The notes beneath the pieces were generated by a model. That model searched no databases, was not told the origin of the DNA, and saw nothing but the letters and a program-made list of their open reading frames with translations. 64,000 bases of DNA from Taklimakanibacter sp021828105 (GTDB taxonomy: Bacteria; Pseudomonadota; Alphaproteobacteria; Rhizobiales; Aestuariivirgaceae): contig JAKATG010000001.1 in the NCBI GenBank assembly GCA_021828105.1, positions 248,001-312,000 on the forward strand, in the 5' to 3' direction. Position numbers and translations under genes: made by a program. Positions within the stretch are counted from its first letter, which is position 1. Every line of letters begins with the position of its first letter. Below are positions 7,822 through 16,084 of the stretch, piece by piece.

Positions 7822-8412
7822 TCAGAACGGGTTCCAGGTGGGCTCTTTCGAATATTTGAGATAGCCCACATTGGCGCCGAGCCGCGCCCCCACGCCGGTA
7901 CGAATCGGGGCCAGAATAATGTCCCTATTCTTCTGGAAATTCACACCGAGCCCGCCGACGAAATAGGCCGACCCCTCTACGCCGCCGAAGCGCTCATCAT
8001 AGATGTCGCCCGGCGTCGAGGAATTATAGACCAGCACCAAGGCGCGCGAGCCATTGCCGCCGAAATCGAAGCCGATGGAGGGGCCTTGCCAGTAGATCTT
8101 ATAGCGCGGGCCGTTCTTGTAGTAGATCACCCCTTCGCCATAGCGCAGGCCGCCGACGATCGCGCCCGATCCTTCCTCGCCGACAATATAGGCCGTAGGC
8201 TCGCCCTGGCTCGAGAACACATATTCGACCGCTTCGGCAACGCCGCGCGTGGTCTTGCCGAAGAACTTCTGTCCGGCCAGGACGATTTCATCGGATGAAT
8301 AGGTCTCTTTGCGCCTGGTGGCGGCAGCGACGGCGGTGACACCTGCCACGCTCGCCGCAAGACCGAACCCCAGAAGCCCTAAAGCCTGGCGCCGGTCGAT
8401 AAATTTGCTCAT
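7822..8412 (-). CDS. eipA: EipA-like envelope integrity protein (DUF1134)
   Basis: A 196-residue exported protein of the DUF1134 family, whose Brucella member EipA is a small periplasmic beta-barrel needed for envelope integrity. The start at 8412 has a strong ribosome site (gaggag). The signal peptide contains paired arginines before the hydrophobic core (DRRQALGLLGFGLAAS), so Tat export is possible, with cleavage near VAAA (about residue 30). The mature part has the family segments SSDEIVLAGQKFFGKTT, GGLRYGEG and YWQGPSIGFDFGGNGSRAL. A longer in-frame reading to 8661 is rejected because it would run into cysQ. In Brucella abortus, eipA, chpT and ctrA are consecutive; here only cysQ is inserted. 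Confidence 0.9.
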   Translation of the reverse strand: MSKFIDRRQALGLLGFGLAASVAGVTAVAAATRRKETYSSDEIVLAGQKFFGKTTRGVAEAVEYVFSSQGEPTAYIVGEEGSGAIVGGLRYGEGVIYYKNGPRYKIYWQGPSIGFDFGGNGSRALVLVYNSSTPGDIYDERFGGVEGSAYFVGGLGVNFQKNRDIILAPIRTGVGARLGANVGYLKYSKEPTWNPF

Positions 8413-8605
8413 GACAAAACTCCTCAGCACGTCCTGAAACCGGTAGTTCCCGCGAGCGGCTACCTCTCTATCCGAACTGCCTGAATCCCACCTGTTGACG
8501 GCGACTCTAGGGACAGCTTGTGGCAGCTTTGAGTCGCGGATTCGGGCCGCCCAAAGTGGCGTTTTTTTGGTTAACAGGCCGCTAAAATCGCCGGCGTCAT
8601 CTTGG

Positions 8606-9403
8606 TCAGGCGCCGCGGGCGATGAAGGCCGGATTGTCATAGCCGCGCCCGGCCTTGCCATAGGTCAAGGGCTCGCCGGTTTCGACCTCGACATGGCCGC
8701 CGGCCGCGCTCAGGACGGCATGGCCCGCCGCCGTGTCCCACTCCATGGTGCGGCCGAAACGGGGGTAGAGGTCGGCCTCACCCGACGCCAGGAGGCAGAA
8801 TTTGAGCGAAGACCCGGCGGAAACGATCTTCTGCACCTTGAGGCATTTGAGATAGGCCTCGGTGCGCTCGTCACGATGCGAGCGGCTGGCGACGACGATC
8901 GGACCCGCGGCAGAGGCCTTGCGGGCCTCAAGCGCCTGCCAGCCGAGGGCCGCAACATCCGTCTCCGCCTCGATGCGAGCCTCGAAGGCGCCCGATCCGG
9001 TCTCGCCGCAGAAGATGCGCCCCAAGGCCGGCGCCAGAACGATGCCGGCTACGGGCATCGCCTTGTCGATCAGCGCGATATTGACGGTGAACTCACCGTT
9101 ACGGCTCAGGAACTCCTTGGTTCCATCGAGTGGATCGACCAGATAGAAGCGGCCGGCCACCTCGGGGATCACGCCTGCGGCCGCGGCTTCCTCGGAAATG
9201 ACGGGTATCGTCGGATCGAGCAGCTTGAGGCCTGAAAGGATGATCTTTTCCGCCGCCTCATCGGCCTCGGTGACGGGGGTCAGGTCGTTCTTCTGGCGCG
9301 CGATGACGGGGCTTGCATAGATCGTCATGATCTCGCGGCCGGCGGCCAGAGCGAGGTCGGCGAGCGCCAGGAGGCGCGGCGAGGGGGAGGTTTTCGACTG
9401 CAT
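8606..9403 (-). CDS. cysQ: 3'(2'),5'-bisphosphate nucleotidase CysQ
   Basis: A 265-residue Mg2+-dependent phosphatase of the inositol monophosphatase superfamily that converts 3'-phosphoadenosine-5'-phosphate to AMP, clearing a by-product of sulfate assimilation and sulfotransferase reactions. The metal-binding motifs are intact: TPVTEADEAAE (about 43-53), EE in ISEEAA (about 70), DPLDGTKEF (about 91-99) and the C-terminal WDTAAGHAVLSAAGG (about 208-222). Length is normal. It lies between chpT (divergent) and eipA (same direction). A sulfotransferase-like gene occurs about 3 kb away at 11811, which would generate the same nucleotide if it really uses PAPS, but no direct link is shown. Confidence 0.93.
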   Translation of the reverse strand: MQSKTSPSPRLLALADLALAAGREIMTIYASPVIARQKNDLTPVTEADEAAEKIILSGLKLLDPTIPVISEEAAAAGVIPEVAGRFYLVDPLDGTKEFLSRNGEFTVNIALIDKAMPVAGIVLAPALGRIFCGETGSGAFEARIEAETDVAALGWQALEARKASAAGPIVVASRSHRDERTEAYLKCLKVQKIVSAGSSLKFCLLASGEADLYPRFGRTMEWDTAAGHAVLSAAGGHVEVETGEPLTYGKAGRGYDNPAFIARGA

Positions 9404-9508
9404 GATGGCGCCGCTATGCCCGCCCCAAGGGCGATGGTCAATGCGGAATTATTAGGCCCGATCTGGTACAAGAAGGGCTGCGAATCATTCCCGGGAAAAA
9501 GTCAGCCG

Positions 9509-10165
9509 ATGCATCAGAGCCATTTGAGCGATCTCGATCTTGCCGCCCTTCTGTGCAGCCGCGTCTGTCACGACGTCATCTCGCCGGTAGGCGCCATCAC
9601 CAACGGGCTCGAACTGCTCGAGGTCGAGGACGACGAGGCGATGCGGACCATGGCGATGGACCTGGTGCGCAAATCCGCGAAGCAGGCTTCGGCGAAACTG
9701 AAATTCTGCCGCATCGCCTTCGGTGCCGCTGGCTCGGCCGGCGCCATCATCGACATGGGCGAAGCAGGCGACGTCGCCAAGGCCTTCGTCGGCGAGGAGA
9801 AGATCAAGCTCGACTGGCAGGTGCCGCGCGAGAACCGGCCCAAGCAGCAGGTCAAGCTCCTGCTCAACATGATGCTGATCGCCATGGGCTCGATCCCGCG
9901 CGGCGGAGTGGTGAAGGCGGAAGCGATCGATGGCGGCTTCGCGGTGAGGGCAAGCGGCGAAGGGGCGAAGATCTTCGAGAAGACCGACCAGGTGCTGAAA
10001 GGTGCGGCGGCGCTCGAAGAGATCGATGCCAGGCTCATCCAGCCCTATTACACCAAGCGCCTCGCCGAAGCTGCCGGCATGCCGCTCTCCCTCACGCTCG
10101 ACGGCGCCGATGTGGTGGTGAGCGCCATCGCCGATATCGCCAAGCCGATCGCCGCGACGGGATGA
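9509..10165 (+). CDS. chpT: Histidine phosphotransferase ChpT
   Basis: A 218-residue phosphotransfer protein that passes phosphate from the hybrid kinase CckA to the response regulators CtrA and CpdR. The phosphorylated histidine lies in the helix SRVCHDVISPVGAITNGLE (H at about residue 22), the same context as in Caulobacter and Brucella ChpT, and the degenerate Bergerat-like C-terminal domain carries LLLNMMLIAMGSIPRGG. The ATG at 9509 gives the usual N-terminus (HLSDLDLAALLCSRVCHD); earlier in-frame codons from 9416 have no support. It converges on ctrA, with a palindromic repeat between the two stops, as expected for a conserved alphaproteobacterial neighbourhood. Confidence 0.93.
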   Translation: MHQSHLSDLDLAALLCSRVCHDVISPVGAITNGLELLEVEDDEAMRTMAMDLVRKSAKQASAKLKFCRIAFGAAGSAGAIIDMGEAGDVAKAFVGEEKIKLDWQVPRENRPKQQVKLLLNMMLIAMGSIPRGGVVKAEAIDGGFAVRASGEGAKIFEKTDQVLKGAAALEEIDARLIQPYYTKRLAEAAGMPLSLTLDGADVVVSAIADIAKPIAATG

Positions 10166-10267
10166 TCACCAATCCACGGGACAAGTGAACGCAAGAAAAA
10201 TCCCGGCACCTTGCGGCACCGGGATCTACCAACCCCTTCTGCTCCCCAGCGAAACTCTATGACTTGC

Positions 10268-10312
10268 GCATGATCTTTTCGGAAAATCGGTATCCACTTT
10301 TCCGGATCATGC
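10268..10312. repeat. REP-like palindrome, copy 1 (between chpT and ctrA)
   Basis: Outer arms gcatgatc (10268-10275) and gatcatgc (10305-10312) enclose inner arms of the type ttttcgga / ttttccgg. The same 45-50-base core occurs at 34602-34667 and 38732-38780. It begins only three bases beyond the ctrA stop codon and probably serves as transcript end for ctrA; a weaker hairpin (atcccgg/ccgggat, 10200-10225) follows chpT. Confidence 0.8.
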
Positions 10313-10315
10313 GGC

Positions 10316-11026
10316 TCATGCGCTCTCGCGCATGTCGTCGTCTTCCTGCGGCGCGCCTTCGCGCAGCACATAGCCGCGGCCCCACACCGTCTCGATGAAG
10401 TTCTTGCCGCCCGCGGCGGTGGCAAGCTTCTTGCGCAACTTGCAGATGAAGACGTCGATGATCTTGAGCTCAGGCTCGTCCATGCCGCCATAGAGATGGT
10501 TCAGGAACATCTCCTTGGTGAGAGTGGTGCCCTTGCGCAGCGAGAGCAACTCCAGCATCTGGTACTCCTTGCCGGTCAGATGCACGCGCTGGCCGCCGAC
10601 TTCGACGGTCTTGGTATCGAGATTGACGAGCAGGTCGCCGGTGGTGATGACCGACTGGGCATGGCCCTTGGAGCGGCGCACCACGGCGTGGATGCGCGCC
10701 ACGAGCTCGTCCTTGTGAAAGGGCTTTGTCATATAATCGTCGGCGCCGAAGCCCAGGCCGCGCACCTTGTCCTCGATGCCGGCGAGACCCGACAGGATGA
10801 GGATGGGCGTATTCACCTTGCTGACGCGCAGCGTCTTCAAGACCTCATAGCCCGACATGTCGGGCAAATTGAGGTCGAGAAGGATGATGTCGTAGTCATA
10901 GAGCTTGCCGAGATCGACGCCCTCTTCACCGAGATCGGTGGTATAGACATTGAAACCTTCCGACTTCAGCATCAGCTCGATGCTTTGGGCCGTCGCTGTA
11001 TCGTCCTCGATCAGCAGAACTCTCAT
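10316..11026 (-). CDS. ctrA: Cell-cycle master response regulator CtrA
   Basis: A 236-residue OmpR-type response regulator that controls cell-cycle, division and motility genes in alphaproteobacteria. The receiver starts MRVLLIEDD; the phospho-acceptor aspartate is in IILLDLNLPD (about residue 51), followed by ILSGL and the lysine of TKPFHKDEL. The winged-helix domain is nearly identical to characterised CtrA proteins (LTGKEYQMLELL, HLYGGMDEPELKIIDVFICKLRKKL, WGRGYVLR). The start at 11026 has a ribosome site (aagggg). The tail ends in DDDMRESA rather than the double alanine used for ClpXP proteolysis in Caulobacter, a small difference that may matter for turnover. Regulation: see the GANTC/GTTAAC region upstream. 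Confidence 0.97.
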   Translation of the reverse strand: MRVLLIEDDTATAQSIELMLKSEGFNVYTTDLGEEGVDLGKLYDYDIILLDLNLPDMSGYEVLKTLRVSKVNTPILILSGLAGIEDKVRGLGFGADDYMTKPFHKDELVARIHAVVRRSKGHAQSVITTGDLLVNLDTKTVEVGGQRVHLTGKEYQMLELLSLRKGTTLTKEMFLNHLYGGMDEPELKIIDVFICKLRKKLATAAGGKNFIETVWGRGYVLREGAPQEDDDMRESA

Positions 11027-11343
11027 GCGTATCCCCTTCATCCGCCCCGGACTGCGACGTTTCGGCTCGCGGGACCGAGCGCCCCTGGCCGTGAAACGGT
11101 CAGTTAACGTTGATCGTTAACATACGCCCGGAAAGGTTAACAAAACCTAATACAGCTGATTCAAGACCCACCGTCTCTCACACCCGAAAGCCCGGATTTA
11201 CCCGGTCTTAAGGTTACGCGCCCAAGATAGGCATCCGAGGGGCGAATCTTCAAACTAGTTGATTCGTGCCTTCATGCCTAGGGAAAGCCCCGGGAATCCT
11301 GAAGGTTTTGCCGGGCGCCGTGTGTTGAGTAAAAGAGGGATCT
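11027..11343. promoter_or_regulatory. ctrA / fliJ-like divergent promoter region with GANTC and GTTAAC sites
   Basis: This 317-base gap separates divergent ctrA and the FliJ-like gene. It contains four GANTC methylation sites: GATTC 11158-11162, GAATC 11244-11248, GATTC 11261-11265 and GAATC 11294-11298. It also contains three GTTAAC words at 11103-11108, 11116-11121 and 11136-11141; the first two form an inverted repeat GTTAACG-N5-CGTTAAC. TTAA pairs are the core of CtrA boxes (TTAA-N7-TTAA), but the spacing here is nine and sixteen bases, so binding by CtrA itself or by another cell-cycle factor is inferred, not shown. Confidence 0.6.
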
Positions 11344-11739
11344 ATGCGTTCGTCACGAGAAACGCTTCTCAGGCTGCACCGCTTCCGGACCGAGGAAAAA
11401 CGGCGGCAGGTCGCCGATATAGAGACGATGATCGTCGATCTCATGCGCAAATATGACGATCTCGACGCCCAGATGAAGATCGAGGAACAGCGCACCGGCG
11501 TCAGCGACCCCGCCCATTTCAACTATTCGATGGCGGCCAAGTCGACCCGGGGCCGGCGCGACAATATCCTCAAGACCGTGGGCGACCTCAAGGACCAGCA
11601 GGCGGCAGCCCAGGCGCTCTTGCAGGAAGAAGAGACGGAATTGCGCAAGCTCGAACTCCTGGCCGAGAAGGAACTCGACCACCGCCCCGCTTCACGGGGC
11701 GTGCCGACCGGCTTCGCGCCGCGCCAGGCAGTGAGCTGA
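11344..11739 (+). CDS. FliJ-like coiled-coil protein
   Basis: A 131-residue, highly charged helical protein (MRSSRETLLRLHRFRTEEKRRQ...) predicted to be two antiparallel coiled-coil helices (about residues 10-50 and 65-110). The arrangement and the N-terminal RLHRFRTEEKRRQVADIE segment match the FliJ-like proteins encoded next to ctrA in many Rhizobiales; FliJ is a general chaperone of the flagellar export ATPase. No other flagellar gene lies in the window, so the flagellar role rests on family and position. A ribosome site (gaggg) precedes 11344. CtrA commonly controls flagellar genes, which suits the shared upstream region. Confidence 0.7.
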   Translation: MRSSRETLLRLHRFRTEEKRRQVADIETMIVDLMRKYDDLDAQMKIEEQRTGVSDPAHFNYSMAAKSTRGRRDNILKTVGDLKDQQAAAQALLQEEETELRKLELLAEKELDHRPASRGVPTGFAPRQAVS

Positions 11740-11810
11740 TCCGCAAACCGCGCGTGTGACCGCCCCGGCACGCCATACCACCGGTTTCGCCAAAGAGTCC
11801 GATATAGACG

Positions 11811-12539
11811 CTAGAGCTTGTGTTTGCGCAAGTGCTCGTAGAAGGGGCGGGCCTCATCGGCTATCCGCGCCAGCGCGGTGTTGAGCTCGACGGCGCGCGT
11901 CTGCGGCTTTGCGAAGCCGGTCGACTCCCACACCGCATTGTACCAATGCGGCGCCCAGACGCCGTCGAAGCTCTTGGGCCCCTTGGGCCAGGACAGCATG
12001 TGCTCGACAAAGGCAATGCCGCAAGATTCGCAAAGCCGCGTGAGAGTACCGCGCGGATCCGCCAGCACGTCATCGGCATCGACCACTGCCGGGGCGCGGC
12101 CGAGATGGTCGGCGACGACATCGAAGATCTCCGCCTGCTCGACGAAGCCGATATCGCGCAAGGTGACGTCCGACCATTTCTTCGTGTAGCTCGCGAGCAC
12201 GCGCTCGGGCCTGCGGATGAGGAAGGCATTTGTCAGCCGCAAGACCCAGGCGCGGTCGAAGCCCTTCAGCATGTGATGCGTCATGTGCTTCTGATAGAAG
12301 ACGGTCTTGCCTTGAGGCGCGGCTGCAAGACATGAAGCGACGAGGCTTTCCCAATTGCTGTCATAGGCGGCGATGATCTCCTCGCGCATCGGATGGTTAT
12401 TGCCATGGGTCAGAAGCGAGAAGGCGTAAAAGGGCTCGTCCCAGACGAAGCAATCGGGGCGATTGCCGAAGGAATACATCATGGCGGTCGAGATGTTGCG
12501 CGGCCCCGACCACATGGCGATGGTGACAGGCCTGGTCAC
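11811..12539 (-). CDS. Sulfotransferase-like P-loop protein, last gene of the kef operon
   Basis: A 242-residue protein whose N-terminus TIAMWSGPRNISTAMMYSFG resembles the 5'-phosphosulfate-binding loop of sulfotransferases; a second family segment is FLIRRPERVLASYTKKW (about 105-121), the 3'-phosphate-binding region. It would transfer a sulfuryl group from PAPS to a small acceptor, but no member of this subgroup that I know of has a proven substrate. Its ATG overlaps the stop of the aminotransferase gene by four bases (ATGA, 12536-12539), so the two are translationally coupled and probably work in one pathway. It is the terminal gene of the four-gene unit starting at 15979. Confidence 0.75.
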   Translation of the reverse strand: MTRPVTIAMWSGPRNISTAMMYSFGNRPDCFVWDEPFYAFSLLTHGNNHPMREEIIAAYDSNWESLVASCLAAAPQGKTVFYQKHMTHHMLKGFDRAWVLRLTNAFLIRRPERVLASYTKKWSDVTLRDIGFVEQAEIFDVVADHLGRAPAVVDADDVLADPRGTLTRLCESCGIAFVEHMLSWPKGPKSFDGVWAPHWYNAVWESTGFAKPQTRAVELNTALARIADEARPFYEHLRKHKL

Positions 12540-13471
12540 AGCGCGCGTTTCGCCTCGCGCTTGGCCAGTGTCTTGTAGAGATCGGTCAACTTTGCCGTCA
12601 TCGGCCCGATGCCCGGCCAGTCGCCCTTGGGCTCAAGCGGATGGGCGACGCTGCGGCCATCGATCTCGCGCACCGGGACGAGGCCGGCGAAGGTGCCGGT
12701 GACGAAAGCCTCATCGGCGCCATAGACGTCATAGAGCGAGAACTGCTTCTCGAAGACGGGGATGCTGTTCTCCTTGCAGACGCGGATGACGGCCCCGCGG
12801 GTGATGCCCGGAATGCAGTATTGTCCGCTCGAGGTCCACACTTCCCCGCGCCGGACGATGAAGAAATGGGTCGAATTGCAGGTGGCGACGAAGCCCAGGG
12901 GATCGAGCATCAGCGCCTCGTTGGCGCCGGCATTCATCGCCTGCACGCAGGCGGTGATGCAATTGAGCTTCGAATGCGAGTTGAGCTTCTGGTCCTGCAC
13001 ATCGGGCGCGCCGCGACGCACATTGACGGTGTGGAGCTTCAGGCCCTTGGCCACCACTTCGGGCTTGGGCGCCTTCCATTCCGGAATGATCACGACGGTC
13101 GGAGGTGAAATGGTGGCGCGCGGATCCTGATAGGGGGTCGCCTTCACGCCGCGCGTCACCATCAGGCGGATATGGACACCGTCGGTCATCTTGTTGGCGT
13201 CGAGGCAGGCGAAGATCCGCTCCACGAGCGCCTGGGGCTCAAGGCCGATATCCATGAAGATGGCCTTGGCCCCTTCATAGAGCCGCTCGATATGCTCTCT
13301 AAGGAAGGCGATGCCGCCATCATGGACGCGCAGGCCCTCCCATACGCCATCGCCCAGGACGAAGCCCGAATCGAAGACCGAGACCATGGCCTTGGCGCGC
13401 GGATAGAGCTCGCCATTGATCGAGATCAGGATGTTCTCGTTGCGCGGATCGACCTTGAACTCTTGCGTCAC
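12536..13471 (-). CDS. Class IV aminotransferase (branched-chain/D-amino acid aminotransferase-like)
   Basis: A 311-residue PLP enzyme of fold type IV, the family of IlvE, D-alanine aminotransferase and aminodeoxychorismate lyase. The Schiff-base lysine is in LNSHSKLNCITA (about residue 165), with the family features SVFDSGFVLGDGVWEGLRV (about 31-49), EALMLDPLGFVATCNSTHFF and IPGITRGAVI. It transfers amino groups between an amino acid and a 2-oxo acid; which one is not evident. It starts at 13471, overlapping the end of the antiporter gene by four bases (ATGA), and overlaps the sulfotransferase-like gene at the other end, a tight coupling unexpected for a housekeeping ilvE. Confidence 0.88.
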   Translation of the reverse strand: MTQEFKVDPRNENILISINGELYPRAKAMVSVFDSGFVLGDGVWEGLRVHDGGIAFLREHIERLYEGAKAIFMDIGLEPQALVERIFACLDANKMTDGVHIRLMVTRGVKATPYQDPRATISPPTVVIIPEWKAPKPEVVAKGLKLHTVNVRRGAPDVQDQKLNSHSKLNCITACVQAMNAGANEALMLDPLGFVATCNSTHFFIVRRGEVWTSSGQYCIPGITRGAVIRVCKENSIPVFEKQFSLYDVYGADEAFVTGTFAGLVPVREIDGRSVAHPLEPKGDWPGIGPMTAKLTDLYKTLAKREAKRAL

Positions 13472-15369
13472 GATGCGGCTTTCTCCTCTTGTTCGGTCAT
13501 GCTGCGCGGATCCTGTTGCGCTTCAGGCACGGTCCCCCAGGGCCGGTCGAGCAAAAATTCCGGCGGCGGAGACTGATCGCCCGACAACACGCGCTCGATC
13601 TCCGTCTGGGCGGCGCGCGAGATGTCGATGATCGTGTCGATGTCGCCGGCATGCCGGGCGGCGCGGCGCATGAGCGCCTCGTCATGCTTGCGGAACAGCC
13701 GCAGCGCATGCGCCGCCTCATAAGGATGCTGGCCCAGCGCCACCAGCGCATCCTCGGCCATGGCGAGCGATGAATCGAACACCTCGCGGTAGACATGCGC
13801 GACACCGGCATTGAGGAGGGCATAGGCATGGGGGCGGTCGAAGGCCCGTGCAAAGATCTCGAGATGCGGGAAGTTGCGCTGCGCCGTCTCCACGATCTGC
13901 ATCGTCTTCTCGCGGTCGTCGATGGCAATGACCAGGATTTTCGCATCGGCCGCACCTGCCGCTTCGAGAAGGTCCTCGCGCGAGGCGTCGCCATAAAAGA
14001 CCTTGAAGCCAAAGCGGCGCAGCGCGTCGATCTGCTCGGCATCGTGATCGAGCACGGTCGCTTTCGAGCCGTTCGCCGCCAGCACCCGGCCGACCGTCAT
14101 GCCGAAACGGCCATGGCCAAGGATGATCGCCTGCAATCCGGTCTGATCGATGCGATCGGCCTCGCGCTTGGGACCCAAGCTCTCGAAACGCGGCTGGATG
14201 ATCCGGCTGTCGATCATCATCAAGAGCGGCGCCAGCGCCATGGACAGCGCCACGATGGCGACGAGCAAATTCGCTTCGGCCACGGCGAGGAGGCCCAGAC
14301 CTGCGGCAAAGGAGATCAGCACGAAGGCGAATTCACCGCCTTGCGCGAGCGAGAAGGAAAACAGCGAAGCGCGCGGCGGCTTCATGCGCGCGAGGCGCGC
14401 GATCGCATAAAGGACCCCGAGCTTGATCAGGACGAAGGCGAGCACGGCGCCGATGATCAAAGCCGGGGCCGAGGCGACGAGCTTGAAATCGATGCCGGCG
14501 CCGACGGCGATGAAGAACACCGCCAGAAGCAGGCCCTTGAAGGGCTCGAGATCCATCTCGAGCTCGTGGCGGTATTCGCTCTCGGCGAGGAGCACGCCGG
14601 CGAGGAATGTGCCGAGCGCCGGCGAGAGGCCGACAGTCTCCATGAGGAGGGTGATGCCGACCACGAGCGCGAGCGCCAGCGCCACGAAGATCTCGCGCAA
14701 GCCGGTCATGGCGATGAGGCGGAAGAACGGGCGCATCAGATAGCGCCCGGCCAGCACGATGAGCGCCACGGCGGCGAAGACGATGAGCGCCTGCTGCCAG
14801 GCCGGCAGGCTCGACAGCATGCTCTCGCCGTGAGCGGATGCGGCTCCATTCATGGCGAGCACCGGCAACAGCGCCAGGATCGGGATGACGGCGATATCCT
14901 GGAACAGGAGAACGGAAAACACCGCCTGGCCGCCCGAGGTCTTGAGCTGCCGGCGCTCGGCGAGGCTCTGCAGCACGATGGCGGTCGACGACATGGCGAG
15001 GATGAGGCCGATGGTGAGCGCCGTCTTCCATCCGGTGCCGAAGGCCATCGCGGCGAGAGCGAGGGCGGCGGCGGTCCCCACCACCTGCAGGCCGCCGAGG
15101 CCCAGAATGGGCTTGCGCAAGGTCCACAGCTTCGATGGCTGCACCTCGAGGCCGATCAGGAACAGCATGACGATGACGCCGAATTCGGCGAAATGCAGCA
15201 CGTCCTGGCCTTCGCTGCCGACCAGCCCCAGGGCCGCCGGGCCGATCAGTATGCCGGCGATGAGATAGCCCAGCACCGAGCCGAGGCCGAGGCGGGTGGC
15301 GATCGGCACCGAGATGACGGCGGCGGCGAGATAGATGAAGGCCCCGAGCAGGAAAGCGTCAAGTTGCAT
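13468..15369 (-). CDS. Kef-type K+/H+ antiporter (CPA2) with TrkA-N domain
   Basis: A 633-residue inner-membrane protein. Residues 1-390 contain about twelve hydrophobic helices of the CPA2 exchanger fold (LGLGSVLGYLIAGILIGP, the conserved FGVIVMLFLIGLE segment with the ion-binding region). A cytosolic Rossmann RCK/TrkA-N domain follows (about 410-530) with the nucleotide motif IILGHGRFGM and acidic residue in VLDHD. In E. coli KefB/KefC such proteins efflux potassium, acidify the cytoplasm on electrophile stress and are gated by glutathione adducts. The start at 15369 gives the normal N-terminus; a longer frame to 15504 overlaps the preceding gene. It overlaps the KefF-like gene by 11 bases, supporting a Kef assignment over a Na+/H+ antiporter. 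Confidence 0.92.
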   Translation of the reverse strand: MQLDAFLLGAFIYLAAAVISVPIATRLGLGSVLGYLIAGILIGPAALGLVGSEGQDVLHFAEFGVIVMLFLIGLEVQPSKLWTLRKPILGLGGLQVVGTAAALALAAMAFGTGWKTALTIGLILAMSSTAIVLQSLAERRQLKTSGGQAVFSVLLFQDIAVIPILALLPVLAMNGAASAHGESMLSSLPAWQQALIVFAAVALIVLAGRYLMRPFFRLIAMTGLREIFVALALALVVGITLLMETVGLSPALGTFLAGVLLAESEYRHELEMDLEPFKGLLLAVFFIAVGAGIDFKLVASAPALIIGAVLAFVLIKLGVLYAIARLARMKPPRASLFSFSLAQGGEFAFVLISFAAGLGLLAVAEANLLVAIVALSMALAPLLMMIDSRIIQPRFESLGPKREADRIDQTGLQAIILGHGRFGMTVGRVLAANGSKATVLDHDAEQIDALRRFGFKVFYGDASREDLLEAAGAADAKILVIAIDDREKTMQIVETAQRNFPHLEIFARAFDRPHAYALLNAGVAHVYREVFDSSLAMAEDALVALGQHPYEAAHALRLFRKHDEALMRRAARHAGDIDTIIDISRAAQTEIERVLSGDQSPPPEFLLDRPWGTVPEAQQDPRSMTEQEEKAAS

Positions 15370-15979
15370 GGCGTTTCTTCTGCGGCCGTTGGTTCGTGAA
15401 GGCAAGCGGCAGGGAATAACCCTTGGCCAGCCGCGCCAGCGGGTCGATATGGCCGTCGCGCAGGCCTTCGATGAGGCCCTGATAGTCGCTGGCCCTGAGG
15501 GCAAGATCCTCGGCCGTCAACCAGCGGCCGGCGAAGACGGTAAAGGGTTCGAGATAGGCCATGCCGCATAGATGCGCCGACTGGTTGTAGGGATTGAGCA
15601 GCTCGGCGATCTCGAACCGGTTGCGGCCGTGGCGGCGATAAGCGGCCTCGACACCCCCCGTCGACAAGGCGTTCATCAGGAACTTGCCGCTGAGCTTGTC
15701 GCCGCCCGGCCCATAGGCCCAGCCTAGCGCCAGAACGAGGTCGAGCCACTCCTTGATGATGGCGGGCGCCGAATACCAGTAGAAGGGATGCTGCAGCACG
15801 ATGAGGTCGTGCTCGAGAAGAAGCGCCTGCTCATAGGCGACGTCGATGGTGAAGTCGGGATAGGCGGCATAGAGATCGTGGAAGGTGATGCCGGCGAGAT
15901 CGCGCACCGCATCGGCGAGAACGCGCTGCACATGTGAGCTGGAAGGGCGGGGATGGGCGAAAAGGATGAGGATTTTCAT
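15359..15979 (-). CDS. KefF/KefG-like NAD(P)H oxidoreductase, antiporter ancillary subunit
   Basis: A 206-residue flavodoxin-like quinone reductase of the NQO1/MdaB/KefF family. It starts MKILILFAHPRPSSS, the FMN phosphate-binding loop, followed by the family segments IVLQHPFYWYSAPAIIKEW (about 76-94) and WAYGPGGDKLSGKFLM. In enterobacteria KefF or KefG binds the antiporter and is required for full activity. The gene directly precedes and overlaps the Kef-type antiporter, the same arrangement as kefF-kefC. The start at 15979 fits the family N-terminus; an upstream in-frame ATG at 16018 adds 13 unrelated residues. Confidence 0.9.
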   Translation of the reverse strand: MKILILFAHPRPSSSHVQRVLADAVRDLAGITFHDLYAAYPDFTIDVAYEQALLLEHDLIVLQHPFYWYSAPAIIKEWLDLVLALGWAYGPGGDKLSGKFLMNALSTGGVEAAYRRHGRNRFEIAELLNPYNQSAHLCGMAYLEPFTVFAGRWLTAEDLALRASDYQGLIEGLRDGHIDPLARLAKGYSLPLAFTNQRPQKKRHAT

Positions 15980-16084
15980 GAAGCTCACTAAGATAGTGCC
16001 AAGGGCGGCGGGAATCAAAGAGCCGATGGTGCTGACAGGACCGGTCGGCGGCGGGGGCCAGGATCGGAGCCAGGTGACTGGATT

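Noticed and set aside
8413..8661. Upstream extension of eipA by 83 residues
   Set aside because: It would overlap the cysQ coding end and bypasses the strong ribosome site and signal peptide at 8412.
13795..15399. A 534-codon open frame antisense to the antiporter gene
   Set aside because: It mirrors the GC-rich third positions of the real gene, has low-complexity His/Arg/Glu/Gln composition, and no ribosome site; the Kef-type protein on the other strand is unmistakable.
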